Notes: a model not told the origin generated them from the sequence alone. Counted from the stretch's first letter, positions 7,453 to 16,116 are shown. The stretch: DNA of 41,932 bases from JAUMXJ01 sp041781135 (GCA_041781135.1 JBHAZV010000028.1:1-41932); one strand, 5' to 3'. Numbers and translations: made by a program.

Positions 7453-8794
7453 CCGGCTCGAACCGCACAGTCTGAGCAACGAACGCACACTGCTTGCGTC
7501 AATAATGCTGTATCCAAATGAAATCGATGGTGTAGCCGGTGTGATCGAGAGTCGCGAAGCGTTTTATGACAGACGACACGGTTTTGTTTATGAGGCGATG
7601 CTCGAACTCAGCCGAGAGAATAAAATCCCGGAGATTACCGCCGTCATAGATAAGCTGAAGGAACGCAGTATGCTCGACGCCGCAGGCGGCGAAGGATACA
7701 TAACCGACCTCATAGCCGAGCCTGCATATCACGTGCAGTCTGTAAATGTCGCAAATCTTGTAGCCAATGATTTTTTGAGGCGCAGGATTATTTCTGTCAC
7801 TCGCGATCTTGCCGGTATGTGTTATGACAGCGCCGATTGCGATGCAATACTCGAAAAGGCCGAGAGCAGTATTTTCGACTTATACAGGAAACAGGAGAAA
7901 CGCGATCTTGTAAGTTTCAGGGAAGTGCTGGCAGAGGCCGTCAGTCAGATATTCGAGAGAAATAAAAACGAAAACAGGCTGCGCGGTGTATCCACGGGAT
8001 ATGCCGGAATAGACGAATTTACTTTAGGGCTTAAAAAGGGCGAGCTTTCGCTTTTGGCTGCAAGACCCTCGATGGGAAAGACCGCACTCGCGCTGAATAT
8101 CTGTCAGAATGTGGCAAAAAATGGCGTGGTGGCGGTGTTTTCGCTCGAAATGGACGCAGCATCCCTTGCGGAGAGAATCATAAGCAGCGAGGCTCGCGTA
8201 CCGCTCGGCGAGGGGAGGCTGAGCAGCGAAAGTCTCGAAAGTATAACAGACGGGCTCAGCAGACTTTCGGACCGCAGACTTTTTATAGACGATACATCGG
8301 GAATATCCATACAGCATATGCGTTCAAAACTTCGTACCCTTATGACTCGCGAGAAGAGGGTCGATTTGATTATGGTGGATTATATACAGCTGATGGAAGC
8401 GCCAAATAAAGAAAACCGCCAACAGGAGGTTTCCTATATTTCGAGGTCGCTCAAAGCGATCGCCAAGGAATTTGAATGTCCGGTGCTTGCGCTCTCGCAG
8501 CTTTCGAGATCTTCTGAAAAGCGAGGCGTTTCGAAAAAGCCTATACTTTCGGATTTGAGGGAATCGGGAGCTATTGAGCAGGACGCTGATATTGTAATGT
8601 TTATACACAGACCCGAATACTATCTGGCAGAAAAAACTCCGCCGGAGTTAAAGGGCATTGCCGAGATAATATTTGCAAAGCAGAGGAATGGCAAAACCGG
8701 TACGCTGTACATGACGTGGAGCGGAAATATTACCAAATTTGACGATTGCCCTTACGATGTGCAGCAGGCGGCGATGCGCGTCAATAAGGATTGA
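7445..8794 (+). CDS. dnaB: Replicative DNA helicase DnaB (DnaC in Bacillus)
   Basis: This is the hexameric 5'-3' helicase that unwinds DNA at the replication fork. The 449-aa protein has an N-terminal primase-interaction domain (about residues 1-110; SNERTLLASIML near the start), a linker and a RecA-like domain. Visible motifs are Walker A ARPSMGKTALAL (about 206-217), VDLIMVDYIQLM (Walker B), LSQLSRSSEKR and SDLRESGAIEQDADIVMF. GTG 7445 overlaps the rplI stop, and the AGAGGTGACAGGTG stretch upstream gives only a modest ribosome binding site, so translation is probably coupled. The length is normal. Confidence 0.97.
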   Translation: MNNRLEPHSLSNERTLLASIMLYPNEIDGVAGVIESREAFYDRRHGFVYEAMLELSRENKIPEITAVIDKLKERSMLDAAGGEGYITDLIAEPAYHVQSVNVANLVANDFLRRRIISVTRDLAGMCYDSADCDAILEKAESSIFDLYRKQEKRDLVSFREVLAEAVSQIFERNKNENRLRGVSTGYAGIDEFTLGLKKGELSLLAARPSMGKTALALNICQNVAKNGVVAVFSLEMDAASLAERIISSEARVPLGEGRLSSESLESITDGLSRLSDRRLFIDDTSGISIQHMRSKLRTLMTREKRVDLIMVDYIQLMEAPNKENRQQEVSYISRSLKAIAKEFECPVLALSQLSRSSEKRGVSKKPILSDLRESGAIEQDADIVMFIHRPEYYLAEKTPPELKGIAEIIFAKQRNGKTGTLYMTWSGNITKFDDCPYDVQQAAMRVNKD

Positions 8795-8795
8795 T

Positions 8796-10409
8796 ATGTG
8801 CGCCGGTTTGGCATTCAGACTTTTGCGCCTCGAAGATGTGCCCGGATTGCTCGCGTGGGGCGCGGCATACGATGCGAGGTTTGAGCATTACAGCTTTGTC
8901 GATTTTGATTTGGCCGAAGCAGAGCAGTGGTATTTCAGCAAGCAAAAGATGCTTTCGCGCAAGGTGTTCGGGCTGTTTTGCGGCAATGAAATCCTTGGCT
9001 TTGTAACTCTCAAAAAGATTAATTTTATAACGAGGACAGCCGAGATAGGACTTGCCGTAAATCCGTCGCTTAATGGCCGCGGATATGGCGAAGCGATGCT
9101 GTCGGCGCATCTTGATTATGTTTATCGGAATTTTCCGATAGATCGTATCTATTTGGACGTCGCAGAATTTAATCGCCGCGCGAGGCGTCTTTATGAGAAA
9201 TGCGGATTTATGTATTGCGGTTCCGAGCTTAAAGCCTACGAGCATCAGCTTAATAAGAATTTGGCGATAGATTTTCCGGAAGATTTCCGGCTGCAGGACG
9301 GCAGGCTTTTGGCGAAATTTTTAAGGATGGAGCATGTGCGCGGAACTGTGAGAATAAACGCTCCGGCGAAGATAAACATGGGATTGCAGGTTGGAAAAAG
9401 GCTCGACAGCGGATATCACGAGCTTTATACCACGATGCAGTCTGTCAGTCTGTGTGATGTAGTGCATATAAGAAAAATAAAAAAGAGGCGGGGCGCGGAG
9501 CCGGATGTGCGGATACGCAGCATGCATGACGGAATCCCGGAGCGCAAAAACCTTGCATACATCGCGGCGAGCAAGTATTTGCAGTGCTTGTATGGATGCG
9601 ATGGCACAGGGTCGCCGCCGGCGAACCCCTCGCCCGATTCTCCGAATTTTACTGTCGAAATATCGCTTTACAAGCGCATACCGGAGGGCGCGGGCCTCGG
9701 CGGCGGCAGCACAGATGCGGCGGCGGTGCTTCGCGGGATGAACGCCATTTTTCAAAGCGCGCTTACAGAGGGCGAACTTTTACAGCTTGCCGCAGAAATC
9801 GGGTCTGACGTTCCGTTTTGCGTTCGCGGCGGCACTGCGATTGCGAGCGGCAGAGGAGAGGTGCTCGAATTTTACGATTCGGCGCATAGTCCATGGGTGC
9901 TCGTGCACAAGGGCGCACAGTCGCTCAGCACCCCCGCGGTTTTTGAGCGTTTTGACGAGCTGTCGGGAGGGGCTGCAGGCAATCGCGCCGACTCGCGCGT
10001 GGGTGTCACATCCGAAGCCGGCGCAGGTGACGCGCAGGGCGCTTGCAGATACCCGAATGCCGGCGTAGGCGATACCGTCGAAGCTGGTGCGTGGCGTTCG
10101 GAGAGCAGGCGGCTTCACGAGGCGCTGCGGAGCGCGGCCGAATCGGATTGCGGGCTCGACGATTTTGTGAGCAGGATTCCTGCAAATGATATGGAGGCTG
10201 CGGCGTTTTCGCTCGCTCCCAGCGTAGAAGCGCAAAAAGCGCATATGAAAGGCTGCGGTGCAATGTTTGTTTCCATGTCGGGCAGCGGTCCGTCGCTGTA
10301 TGGGATTTTTGGAGAAGAATCGGCGGCACGCCTCGCTCAGAATGCAGTCGGCGGGGTAGTTTGTAAATTTTGTAATGGAGATGGCAATGGAAGTTTATAT
10401 AACTATTGA
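8796..10409 (+). CDS. ispE: GNAT acetyltransferase fused to 4-diphosphocytidyl-2-C-methylerythritol kinase (IspE)
   Basis: One continuous 537-aa frame joins two domains. Residues 1 to about 155 are a GNAT N-acetyltransferase, with AEIGLAVNPSLNGRGYGEA (acetyl-CoA loop) and FNRRARRLYEKCGF. From about residue 185 the protein is IspE of the MEP isoprenoid pathway, which phosphorylates CDP-methylerythritol: APAKINMGL, the GHMP ATP-binding motif PEGAGLGGGSTDAA (from about 296), EIGSDVPF and SGSGPSLYG. About 50 residues at 388-436 (Gly, Ala and Arg rich) look inserted relative to ordinary IspE. AAGGA (8786-8790) precedes ATG 8796, two bases after the dnaB stop. An internal start (ATG 9327 or GTG 9348) could give free IspE, but neither has a well-spaced ribosome binding site. 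IspE function is clear; the fusion's role and the acetyltransferase substrate are unknown. Confidence 0.88.
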   Translation: MCAGLAFRLLRLEDVPGLLAWGAAYDARFEHYSFVDFDLAEAEQWYFSKQKMLSRKVFGLFCGNEILGFVTLKKINFITRTAEIGLAVNPSLNGRGYGEAMLSAHLDYVYRNFPIDRIYLDVAEFNRRARRLYEKCGFMYCGSELKAYEHQLNKNLAIDFPEDFRLQDGRLLAKFLRMEHVRGTVRINAPAKINMGLQVGKRLDSGYHELYTTMQSVSLCDVVHIRKIKKRRGAEPDVRIRSMHDGIPERKNLAYIAASKYLQCLYGCDGTGSPPANPSPDSPNFTVEISLYKRIPEGAGLGGGSTDAAAVLRGMNAIFQSALTEGELLQLAAEIGSDVPFCVRGGTAIASGRGEVLEFYDSAHSPWVLVHKGAQSLSTPAVFERFDELSGGAAGNRADSRVGVTSEAGAGDAQGACRYPNAGVGDTVEAGAWRSESRRLHEALRSAAESDCGLDDFVSRIPANDMEAAAFSLAPSVEAQKAHMKGCGAMFVSMSGSGPSLYGIFGEESAARLAQNAVGGVVCKFCNGDGNGSLYNY

Positions 10410-10875
10410 ATCAAGTATATCGCTTATGACGCAAGACGCGGAATATGAAAGCGCGATACCGGGAGATGAATTTTTTGAGCTTGACGAGGAATTTATGGAT
10501 TTTTATTCCGCGGAATATTCGGAAAACGGCGACATCGCTGAACTCAGCTACAATGAATCCGAGGAGGACGGAGTTTTCAGGGTGCTGATATATGATAAAA
10601 GCACCGGCATCCTTACCATCAGGCGCGAGAGGGGCGCGGAGTCTGTCGACATACGCGTGGGCGAGGGAGTCATACATAAAAATGACTACTACATCGAGGG
10701 GGTCGGCACAGTTCCGATGGAGACCTATGGCAAATCTATAAGCTGGGGTGAGGAGCTCGCTTTTGAATACTACACCTATCTCGGCGAGGTTTGGTCAAAA
10801 ATTGTTATGAGGATCGTTTTTTTAGACGAGATTGCTGTGGATGACCTTCGGGAGAGATGCGCAAGACGCGGGTAG
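10387..10875 (+). CDS. DUF1934-like small beta-barrel protein
   Basis: The product is 162 aa, starting at ATG 10387 with TGGAG six bases upstream; two ATGs at 10375 and 10381 are also in frame. It overlaps the end of ispE by 23 bp. The protein is acidic at the N-terminus, without membrane segments, and alternates strands in the second half (VFRVLIYDKSTGILTIRR, then GVGTVPMETYGKSI, then SKIVMRIVFL). This fits the calycin-like DUF1934/YwiB family in length and pattern, though the sequence match is modest. No function is established for the family. Confidence 0.55.
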   Translation: MEVYITIESSISLMTQDAEYESAIPGDEFFELDEEFMDFYSAEYSENGDIAELSYNESEEDGVFRVLIYDKSTGILTIRRERGAESVDIRVGEGVIHKNDYYIEGVGTVPMETYGKSISWGEELAFEYYTYLGEVWSKIVMRIVFLDEIAVDDLRERCARRG

Positions 10876-10922
10876 TGTACAGATGACGATTTTGCTTTTT
10901 TGTAATTATTGTTGGAGGGCGG

Positions 10923-11699
10923 ATGTTCTTAGGTAGATTAGATGATGAAAATATCAAAGAAATTCTCGAAAGTATTTCTGATGGTATACAAATATTTAAT
11001 GGCGAAGGGTATCTTGTTTATTGCAATTCGAAGTGTGAGCTTCTTGACGATATAAAGGTTCAAAAGGCGATAGGCAGGCACGTATCTTCCATTTATCCGC
11101 CGTGCCGGGACAATGAACGCACGGTGTCAAGAGTTCTGCGGACCGGAGTGCCAATTGTAGGTAAGGAGCAGAATTATGTAAATTACCTCGGAAGGAAGCT
11201 AACTGCTGTGATATCTACCCTGCCATTGCTCGAACGCGAACGGATTGTCGGAGTGATAGAGATAACTCGAAGCCTTACTGAAAATCGCGAGCTTGCCGAG
11301 GCGGTAGAGCGGCTCAAACTTGAGACGGAGGCGTGGAGGGCTTCGAGCGGAGTGGGCGCAATGCTTGCGGAGCGGAAGGAGCCGCACAGGGAGAGGCGCG
11401 GCGACAGGAATGGCGGGTCGTCTGCAGATGGCTTTGCGGCAAATCTTGAAGAAAATATTTCTGCTTCTGTCGGCGGTTCGGCCGAAAAAATCGCGGCGGC
11501 GCTTGACAAAAACATCGCTTCGGGAGAATTCGGAGGTTATGAGCAGGCGCTGCGGATTTTTGAGACGAGCGTAATAGAGAGCGCGCTAAAACAAAGCGAG
11601 TACAATATTTCGGAGTGTGCAAAGCTGCTAAGGATTCCGCGGCAGACGCTTCAGTACAAGGTACGGAAGCTTGGAATAAAAATGAAAAAAGCGAAATAG
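10923..11699 (+). CDS. PAS-domain regulator with Fis-type HTH, lacking the AAA+ domain
   Basis: This 258-aa protein has an N-terminal PAS domain (about residues 8-120; ILESISDGIQIFNGEGYLVY is the typical start), a Ser/Gly/Ala-rich linker (about 135-200) and a C-terminal Fis-type helix-turn-helix (about 205-252; NISECAKLLRIPRQTLQYKV). In RocR- and NtrC-like activators a sigma-54-interacting AAA+ domain lies between these parts; here it is absent and no GAFTGA or Walker motif is seen. It therefore cannot remodel sigma-54 polymerase itself, and is more likely a DNA-binding sensor, repressor or co-regulator. Its position, two genes before the lysine operon, suggests that it controls lysine use. 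GGAGGG (10913-10918) precedes the ATG. Confidence 0.8.
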   Translation: MFLGRLDDENIKEILESISDGIQIFNGEGYLVYCNSKCELLDDIKVQKAIGRHVSSIYPPCRDNERTVSRVLRTGVPIVGKEQNYVNYLGRKLTAVISTLPLLERERIVGVIEITRSLTENRELAEAVERLKLETEAWRASSGVGAMLAERKEPHRERRGDRNGGSSADGFAANLEENISASVGGSAEKIAAALDKNIASGEFGGYEQALRIFETSVIESALKQSEYNISECAKLLRIPRQTLQYKVRKLGIKMKKAK

Positions 11700-11707
11700 G
11701 AGGCTGG

Positions 11708-12562
11708 ATGAGCGCTTTGGAAATAACAAAAAATAACGGGCTTGTTAAAGGAGTGGCCGCATTTTGGGCTGTTGTCATATTTGCCGCAGGAGTATTTGCG
11801 TGTTCTAATATCGCCGTATACGCGGATGATGCCTCGCTGCATACGGTTCGGACATTTACAGCGGACACCGCGCAAACTGTTCTGACATCGACTGAGCTGT
11901 CTGTCCGAGCACCGGCGGAGACTCAGGAATCCCGGGATACCAGCTCCGCTGATGGCGCAAATCTTACGGAGAGTACGAGTTCTTCCGAGGGAAACGACGA
12001 AATTTCCGTCGGAGAGAATTTGATAATTGCGGCTTCTGCAGGCGAGCTGCTCTATAAATTCGGTTTTATCAGCGGTTCGAGCAGCACCGAGATGAAGCTT
12101 GACGAAGACAGGTATATGACGCGCGCGGAACTCACCGTGATCGCGTACCAATTGAGCGGCGGCACTTTGGAGGATCTCGCGTTTGCGGGAGAACCGATGT
12201 TTCTTGACAGCTTGGCGATCCCTGCGTGGGCGAAGCCCTATGTAGCTTACGCCCAGTCAAAGGGGCTGGTGCTTGGAGACGAACACTTGGTATTTGACTT
12301 TGCCTCCAAAGTCACCGGACGGCAGCTTGCAGTGTTTTTGCTTAGGATGCTCGGCAGGGGCGCAGATTGGAATACGGCTGTTTCTGATATAGGGCAGCTC
12401 GGAATTGCTTTAGAGGATAAAGCGATCACGCGCGGCGAGGCATTCGAGTGTATCTGGCAGGCGGTTTCGCTGCCGGTGACGTCGGATGGAGAGGCGCTCG
12501 GTATTAAGCTTGGGAAGCTCACCGCAGAAGAAATCAGCGCTTGCCGCATAGAGAGAAAATAG
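11708..12562 (+). CDS. Secreted protein with S-layer-homology-like repeats
   Basis: The product is 284 aa from ATG 11708, which has AGGAGG four bases upstream; the frame is open further 5' but that part overlaps the regulator. A hydrophobic segment (about residues 16-38, ending near VYADD) is a signal peptide or anchor. It is followed by a Ser/Thr-rich spacer (about 40-105). The C-terminal part has SLH-like features: YMTRAELTVIAYQLSGG, then FLDSLAIPAWAKPYVAYAQ, then SKGLVLGD, then VTGRQLAVFLLRML. SLH modules tether proteins to pyruvylated wall polymers. Repeats appear degenerate and fewer than the usual three. Why it lies between a regulator and the lysine operon is not clear. Confidence 0.65.
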   Translation: MSALEITKNNGLVKGVAAFWAVVIFAAGVFACSNIAVYADDASLHTVRTFTADTAQTVLTSTELSVRAPAETQESRDTSSADGANLTESTSSSEGNDEISVGENLIIAASAGELLYKFGFISGSSSTEMKLDEDRYMTRAELTVIAYQLSGGTLEDLAFAGEPMFLDSLAIPAWAKPYVAYAQSKGLVLGDEHLVFDFASKVTGRQLAVFLLRMLGRGADWNTAVSDIGQLGIALEDKAITRGEAFECIWQAVSLPVTSDGEALGIKLGKLTAEEISACRIERK

Positions 12563-12568
12563 GTCACA

Positions 12569-12591
12569 TACCCCTTGCGAATGCGGGGGTA
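12569..12591. repeat. Dyad symmetry overlapping the -35 of the lysine operon promoter
   Basis: TACCCC (12569-12574) and GGGGTA (12586-12591) are perfect inverted arms around an 11-base centre that itself holds GC-GAAT-GC. It lies seven bases after the SLH-gene stop and overlaps the -35 box. No T-run follows, so an operator is more likely than a terminator. Confidence 0.5.
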
Positions 12592-12604
12592 AAGGCATTA
12601 TAAT
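12575..12604 (+). promoter_or_regulatory. Promoter of the kdd-kamABCDE operon
   Basis: TTGCGA (12575-12580), an 18-bp spacer and a perfect TATAAT (12599-12604). The predicted start near 12611 leaves a leader of about 23 nt with CGGAGGG (12623-12629) before kdd. No sigma-54 GG-N10-GC pattern was found here. Confidence 0.65.
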
Positions 12605-12633
12605 TACTATATAAATAAAATTCGGAGGGATTT

Positions 12634-13671
12634 ATGAAAAAAGGTTGCAAATTTGGAACACACAGAGTTGTGAAGCCAGCTGGAATTCTGCCACAGCCTG
12701 CAGAAGTTATTAACAACGATATGGAGATTTTTGACAACGAAATTCTGATCGATGTTCAAACTCTAAATGTCGACTCGGCTTCTTTCACTCAGATTGAAGA
12801 GGAAGCGGGCGGGGACGTCGAAAAGATCAAGGAGATCATGCTCTCTATCGTCGCGAGATTCGGCAAGCACAAGAACCCTGTGACAGGTTCGGGCGGAATG
12901 CTTATCGGCACAGTCGAAAAAATCGGCGATGCGCTGGTAGGCAAGACAGATCTCAAAGTTGGCGACAAAATTGCTACGCTCGTTTCACTTTCGCTTACAC
13001 CGCTCAGAATTGATAAAATCAAGGAAATTCGCAAGGATATCGACCAGGTCGACATCGATGGCAAGGCGATTCTCTTCGAATCAGGAATTTATGCAAAAAT
13101 ACCTGCTGACATCAGCGAAAATCTGGCTCTTTCGGTGCTTGACGTGGCGGGCGCTCCGGCGCAGGCTGCAAAACTTGTCCAGCCGGGCATGACAGTCGGC
13201 GTTATCGGCGGCGGCGGAAAATCGGGTCTCATGTGCCTTTACGAAGCTAAAAAGCGCGCCGGCGTAACAGGCAAAGTCATCTGCCTTCAGTCTTCTGACA
13301 GACACAGGAGCACAGTTATGGACAACAAGCTTGCCGACGAGTATATCGTTGTAGATGCCACCGACGCCGTCGGAATGCTCCACAAGGTCGAAGAAGCTAC
13401 AAACGGACAGATGTGTGACCTTGTAATCAACTGTGTAAACATCCCAAATACAGAAATGTCTTCCATTCTCGCCTGCAAGGACGGAGGTACGGTTTACTTC
13501 TTCTCTATGGCTACAAGCTTTACAAAGGCTGCGCTCGGTGCAGAAGGTGTCGGCAAGGACGTCACAATGATTATCGGTAATGGCTATACAAAGGGTCACG
13601 CAGAAATCACACTCCAGATTATGAGAGAAAGCGAAGCTCTCAGAAAGATTTACGAAGAGAGATACGCTTAA
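12634..13671 (+). CDS. kdd: L-erythro-3,5-diaminohexanoate dehydrogenase
   Basis: Kdd oxidatively deaminates 3,5-diaminohexanoate to 5-amino-3-oxohexanoate with NAD(P)+, the third step of lysine fermentation in the cytoplasm. The 345-aa protein has an N-terminal domain beginning MKKGCKFGTHRV, typical of Kdd, and a Rossmann fold with VGVIGGGGKSGLM (around residue 189). The length matches the family. It opens the lysine operon, ahead of both aminomutases, although its product is needed last of the three. CGGAGGG precedes the ATG. Confidence 0.93.
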   Translation: MKKGCKFGTHRVVKPAGILPQPAEVINNDMEIFDNEILIDVQTLNVDSASFTQIEEEAGGDVEKIKEIMLSIVARFGKHKNPVTGSGGMLIGTVEKIGDALVGKTDLKVGDKIATLVSLSLTPLRIDKIKEIRKDIDQVDIDGKAILFESGIYAKIPADISENLALSVLDVAGAPAQAAKLVQPGMTVGVIGGGGKSGLMCLYEAKKRAGVTGKVICLQSSDRHRSTVMDNKLADEYIVVDATDAVGMLHKVEEATNGQMCDLVINCVNIPNTEMSSILACKDGGTVYFFSMATSFTKAALGAEGVGKDVTMIIGNGYTKGHAEITLQIMRESEALRKIYEERYA

Positions 13672-13704
13672 TCGTCTGAAGATTATCGGACAAAGGGGAG
13701 GAAT

Positions 13705-15018
13705 ATGAGAAATTATAAAGAAATCGAGCTCTGGAAAGATGTTCCCGAGGAAAAATGGAACAGCTGGCACTGGCAGGTTCAGAACAGGATCACAGATCTC
13801 GAAACGCTGAAAAAAGTTGCAACTCTTACGCCTGAAGAGGAAGAAGGGGTCAAGAAATCGCTTGAAATTCTTAGAATGGGCATCACTCCGTACTATGCGA
13901 CGCTGATGGATCCGAGTGATCCGCACTGCCCTGTCAGAATGCAGGCAGTCCCTACCGGGCTTGAGACTGTAAAATGTTCGTCCGATATGGACGACCCGCT
14001 CCACGAGGATACGGATTCGCCGGTTCCGGGGCTTACTCACCGCTATCCTGACCGCGTGCTGTTCCTTGTGACAGATATGTGCTCGATGTATTGCAGGCAT
14101 TGTACCAGAAGAAGGTTTGCGGGTCAGAGCGATGCCGGTGTTCCAATGGACAGGATAGAGAAAATGCTCGACTATATCAGGCGCACGCCTGTCGTCAGAG
14201 ATGTTCTTCTTTCTGGCGGCGATGCGCTCATGATCGCGGATGAGAGACTCGAATATATAATTCAGCAGCTTCGCGCAATACCGCATGTAGAGATTATCCG
14301 AATAGGAACCAGGACGCCTGTCGTGTGTCCGCAGAGGATTACTCCGGAGCTCGTGAATATGCTCAAAAAGTATCATCCGATCTGGCTCAACACACACTTT
14401 AACCATCCTAAGGAAGTCACAGAGGAAAGCAAGCGCGCCTGCGCTCTGCTGGCCGATGCAGGCATTCCGCTCGGAAATCAGAGCGTGCTTCTCAAGGGAA
14501 TCAACGACTCGGTGCATATAATGAGAGATCTGGTGCATCAGCTCGTAATGATGAGGGTTCGACCTTACTATATTTATCAGTGTGACCTCTCGATGGGAAT
14601 AAATCATTTCAGAACCCCTGTTTCAAAGGGTATCGAGATAATAGAAGGGCTACGGGGTCATACTTCCGGATACTGCATACCGACATTTGTCGTGGACGCT
14701 CCTGGCGGCGGAGGAAAGATACCGGTGATGCCGCAGTACATGATTTCGCAGTCGCCTGACAGAGTGGTGCTCAGGAACTACGAGGGCGTTATCACCACAT
14801 ATACTCAGCCGAGTTCATACGACCAGGAGAAAGAAGGAGCAAAGGAAACTCCGGAGCAGAAGAATCACAAGATATTCGGCGTAGGCGGGCTTTTGCAGGG
14901 CGATAGAGTAACTATTGAGCTTAAAAATCTCGAAAGAACAATCCGCTCGCATCACGATGAGTCGGAAGAAAAAAAGAATGACAGCTGCGGTTGCGGCTGC
15001 GGTTGTTCAGGAAATTAG
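13705..15018 (+). CDS. kamA: L-lysine 2,3-aminomutase
   Basis: KamA interconverts L-lysine and L-beta-lysine using S-adenosylmethionine, a [4Fe-4S] cluster and PLP. The 437-aa protein has the radical-SAM motif CSMYCRHC (C126, C130, C133), SGGDAL further on, and PGGGGK with the likely PLP lysine K338. It is about 20 residues longer than well-known KamA proteins. The extension ends in DSCGCGCGCSGN (426-437), with cysteines 428, 430, 432 and 434 alternating with glycine, which could bind metal or an extra cluster. GGGGAGG lies upstream of ATG 13705, 33 bp after kdd. Confidence 0.95.
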   Translation: MRNYKEIELWKDVPEEKWNSWHWQVQNRITDLETLKKVATLTPEEEEGVKKSLEILRMGITPYYATLMDPSDPHCPVRMQAVPTGLETVKCSSDMDDPLHEDTDSPVPGLTHRYPDRVLFLVTDMCSMYCRHCTRRRFAGQSDAGVPMDRIEKMLDYIRRTPVVRDVLLSGGDALMIADERLEYIIQQLRAIPHVEIIRIGTRTPVVCPQRITPELVNMLKKYHPIWLNTHFNHPKEVTEESKRACALLADAGIPLGNQSVLLKGINDSVHIMRDLVHQLVMMRVRPYYIYQCDLSMGINHFRTPVSKGIEIIEGLRGHTSGYCIPTFVVDAPGGGGKIPVMPQYMISQSPDRVVLRNYEGVITTYTQPSSYDQEKEGAKETPEQKNHKIFGVGGLLQGDRVTIELKNLERTIRSHHDESEEKKNDSCGCGCGCSGN

Positions 15019-15045
15019 CAAACAAATTAAAAAGGAGGTGCCGGG

Positions 15046-16116
15046 GTGCGGCTTGTCGATAGTTCACACAGGATTGTTTCTGTAATAGGGATGTCCAAGA
15101 ACTCCGGAAAGACAGTCACCCTCGGCTACCTTATAGAAGAAGCGTTTGAGTCCGGGAGAATTCTCGGGCTCACATCTATTGGCAGGGATGGCGAAACCAC
15201 GGATATAGTTACTGCAAGCGATAAGCCTCGCGTTTATGTTTATTCGGGCACATATATTGCAACAGCGGAAATGCTTTTTTCATTGTGCGAGGCAAAACTC
15301 GAGATTGTTGAAGTTACAAAGTATGCGACTCCGATGGGCAGAGTTATTATTGCGAGGGCGCTTGAAGACGGATATGTTCAGATTGGCGGCGCAAGCGCCA
15401 ATGCGGATATTCGCCGTCTTGCCGACAGAATGCTCGAATATGGAGCGGATTTGATTTATGTCGACGGTGCGCTCGATCGCTCGTCGTCCGCTTCGCCTGT
15501 TATATCGGATTCCTGCGTACTTGCAACCGGCGCTGCGGTCGACAGATATATGCATAATACAGTTCAGAAGACTGCTCATCTTGCCGAGCTGTTCAAGATC
15601 AGGAAGCTGAAATTGTCGTTGGAAGAACAGCGTGACGTGCATCTGAGCGGGGCGGTTGTTTCGGATCTGCGCGGAGTAGAAGAGTTGTTTGAAGCTGCTG
15701 AGCCGGCATTTATTGATCGCTGGGGCGTGGTTACGGAGCAGCGCGACATAAAAACAGCGCTCGGTTCGGGCAGGAGGCTGGCCGAAAGAGCCGATGAAAA
15801 CACGCGGTACATCGTCATAAAGGGTGCCCTGATAAACAGGACTATCAGGGATTTTATGGATTCATCAGAGCATTACAGGGATATCGAGTGGGTCGTAAGG
15901 GATGCTACCAGGCTTTTTATTGATCCGCTGGAGTGGAAGTACCTGCTTAGGGCGGGAATTTCCATTTCTGTGGTAAATGAAGTGCAGCTGCTTGCAATTA
16001 CTGCGAATCCGACTTCTCCGTACTCATATTCGTATGATGCGGAAGCTTTTCTGGATGAGCTGAGGGATAGAATACAGGGTGTTCCGGTGATAAATGTTAT
16101 GGCGTTGGAGGAATAA
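15046..16116 (+). CDS. kamB: Lysine 5,6-aminomutase reactivase subunit KamB
   Basis: The 356-aa protein starts with GTG 15046 after an excellent AAAGGAGGT (15031-15039). It carries an N-terminal P-loop-like motif GMSKNSGKTVT (15-25) and later VIKGALINRTIRDF. It is recognisable mainly by order: a P-loop protein between kamA and a MutS-like kamC in lysine fermentation operons. KamB and KamC are named as a reactivase pair for the B12-dependent lysine 5,6-aminomutase, by analogy with other cobalamin enzymes that lose their cofactor. That role is family knowledge, not visible in the sequence. Its stop overlaps the kamC start (TAATG). Confidence 0.82.
   Translation: MRLVDSSHRIVSVIGMSKNSGKTVTLGYLIEEAFESGRILGLTSIGRDGETTDIVTASDKPRVYVYSGTYIATAEMLFSLCEAKLEIVEVTKYATPMGRVIIARALEDGYVQIGGASANADIRRLADRMLEYGADLIYVDGALDRSSSASPVISDSCVLATGAAVDRYMHNTVQKTAHLAELFKIRKLKLSLEEQRDVHLSGAVVSDLRGVEELFEAAEPAFIDRWGVVTEQRDIKTALGSGRRLAERADENTRYIVIKGALINRTIRDFMDSSEHYRDIEWVVRDATRLFIDPLEWKYLLRAGISISVVNEVQLLAITANPTSPYSYSYDAEAFLDELRDRIQGVPVINVMALEE

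Noticed and set aside
12541..12634. A sigma-54 promoter upstream of kdd
   Set aside because: GG at 12562 and GC at 12577 are spaced by 13 bases rather than 10, and the adjacent regulator lacks an AAA+ domain.
13081..14607. A 508-codon open frame on the minus strand across kdd and kamA
   Set aside because: It is antisense to two clearly recognised genes, its product has no recognisable motif, and it has no ribosome binding site; codon bias of the sense genes explains the opening.
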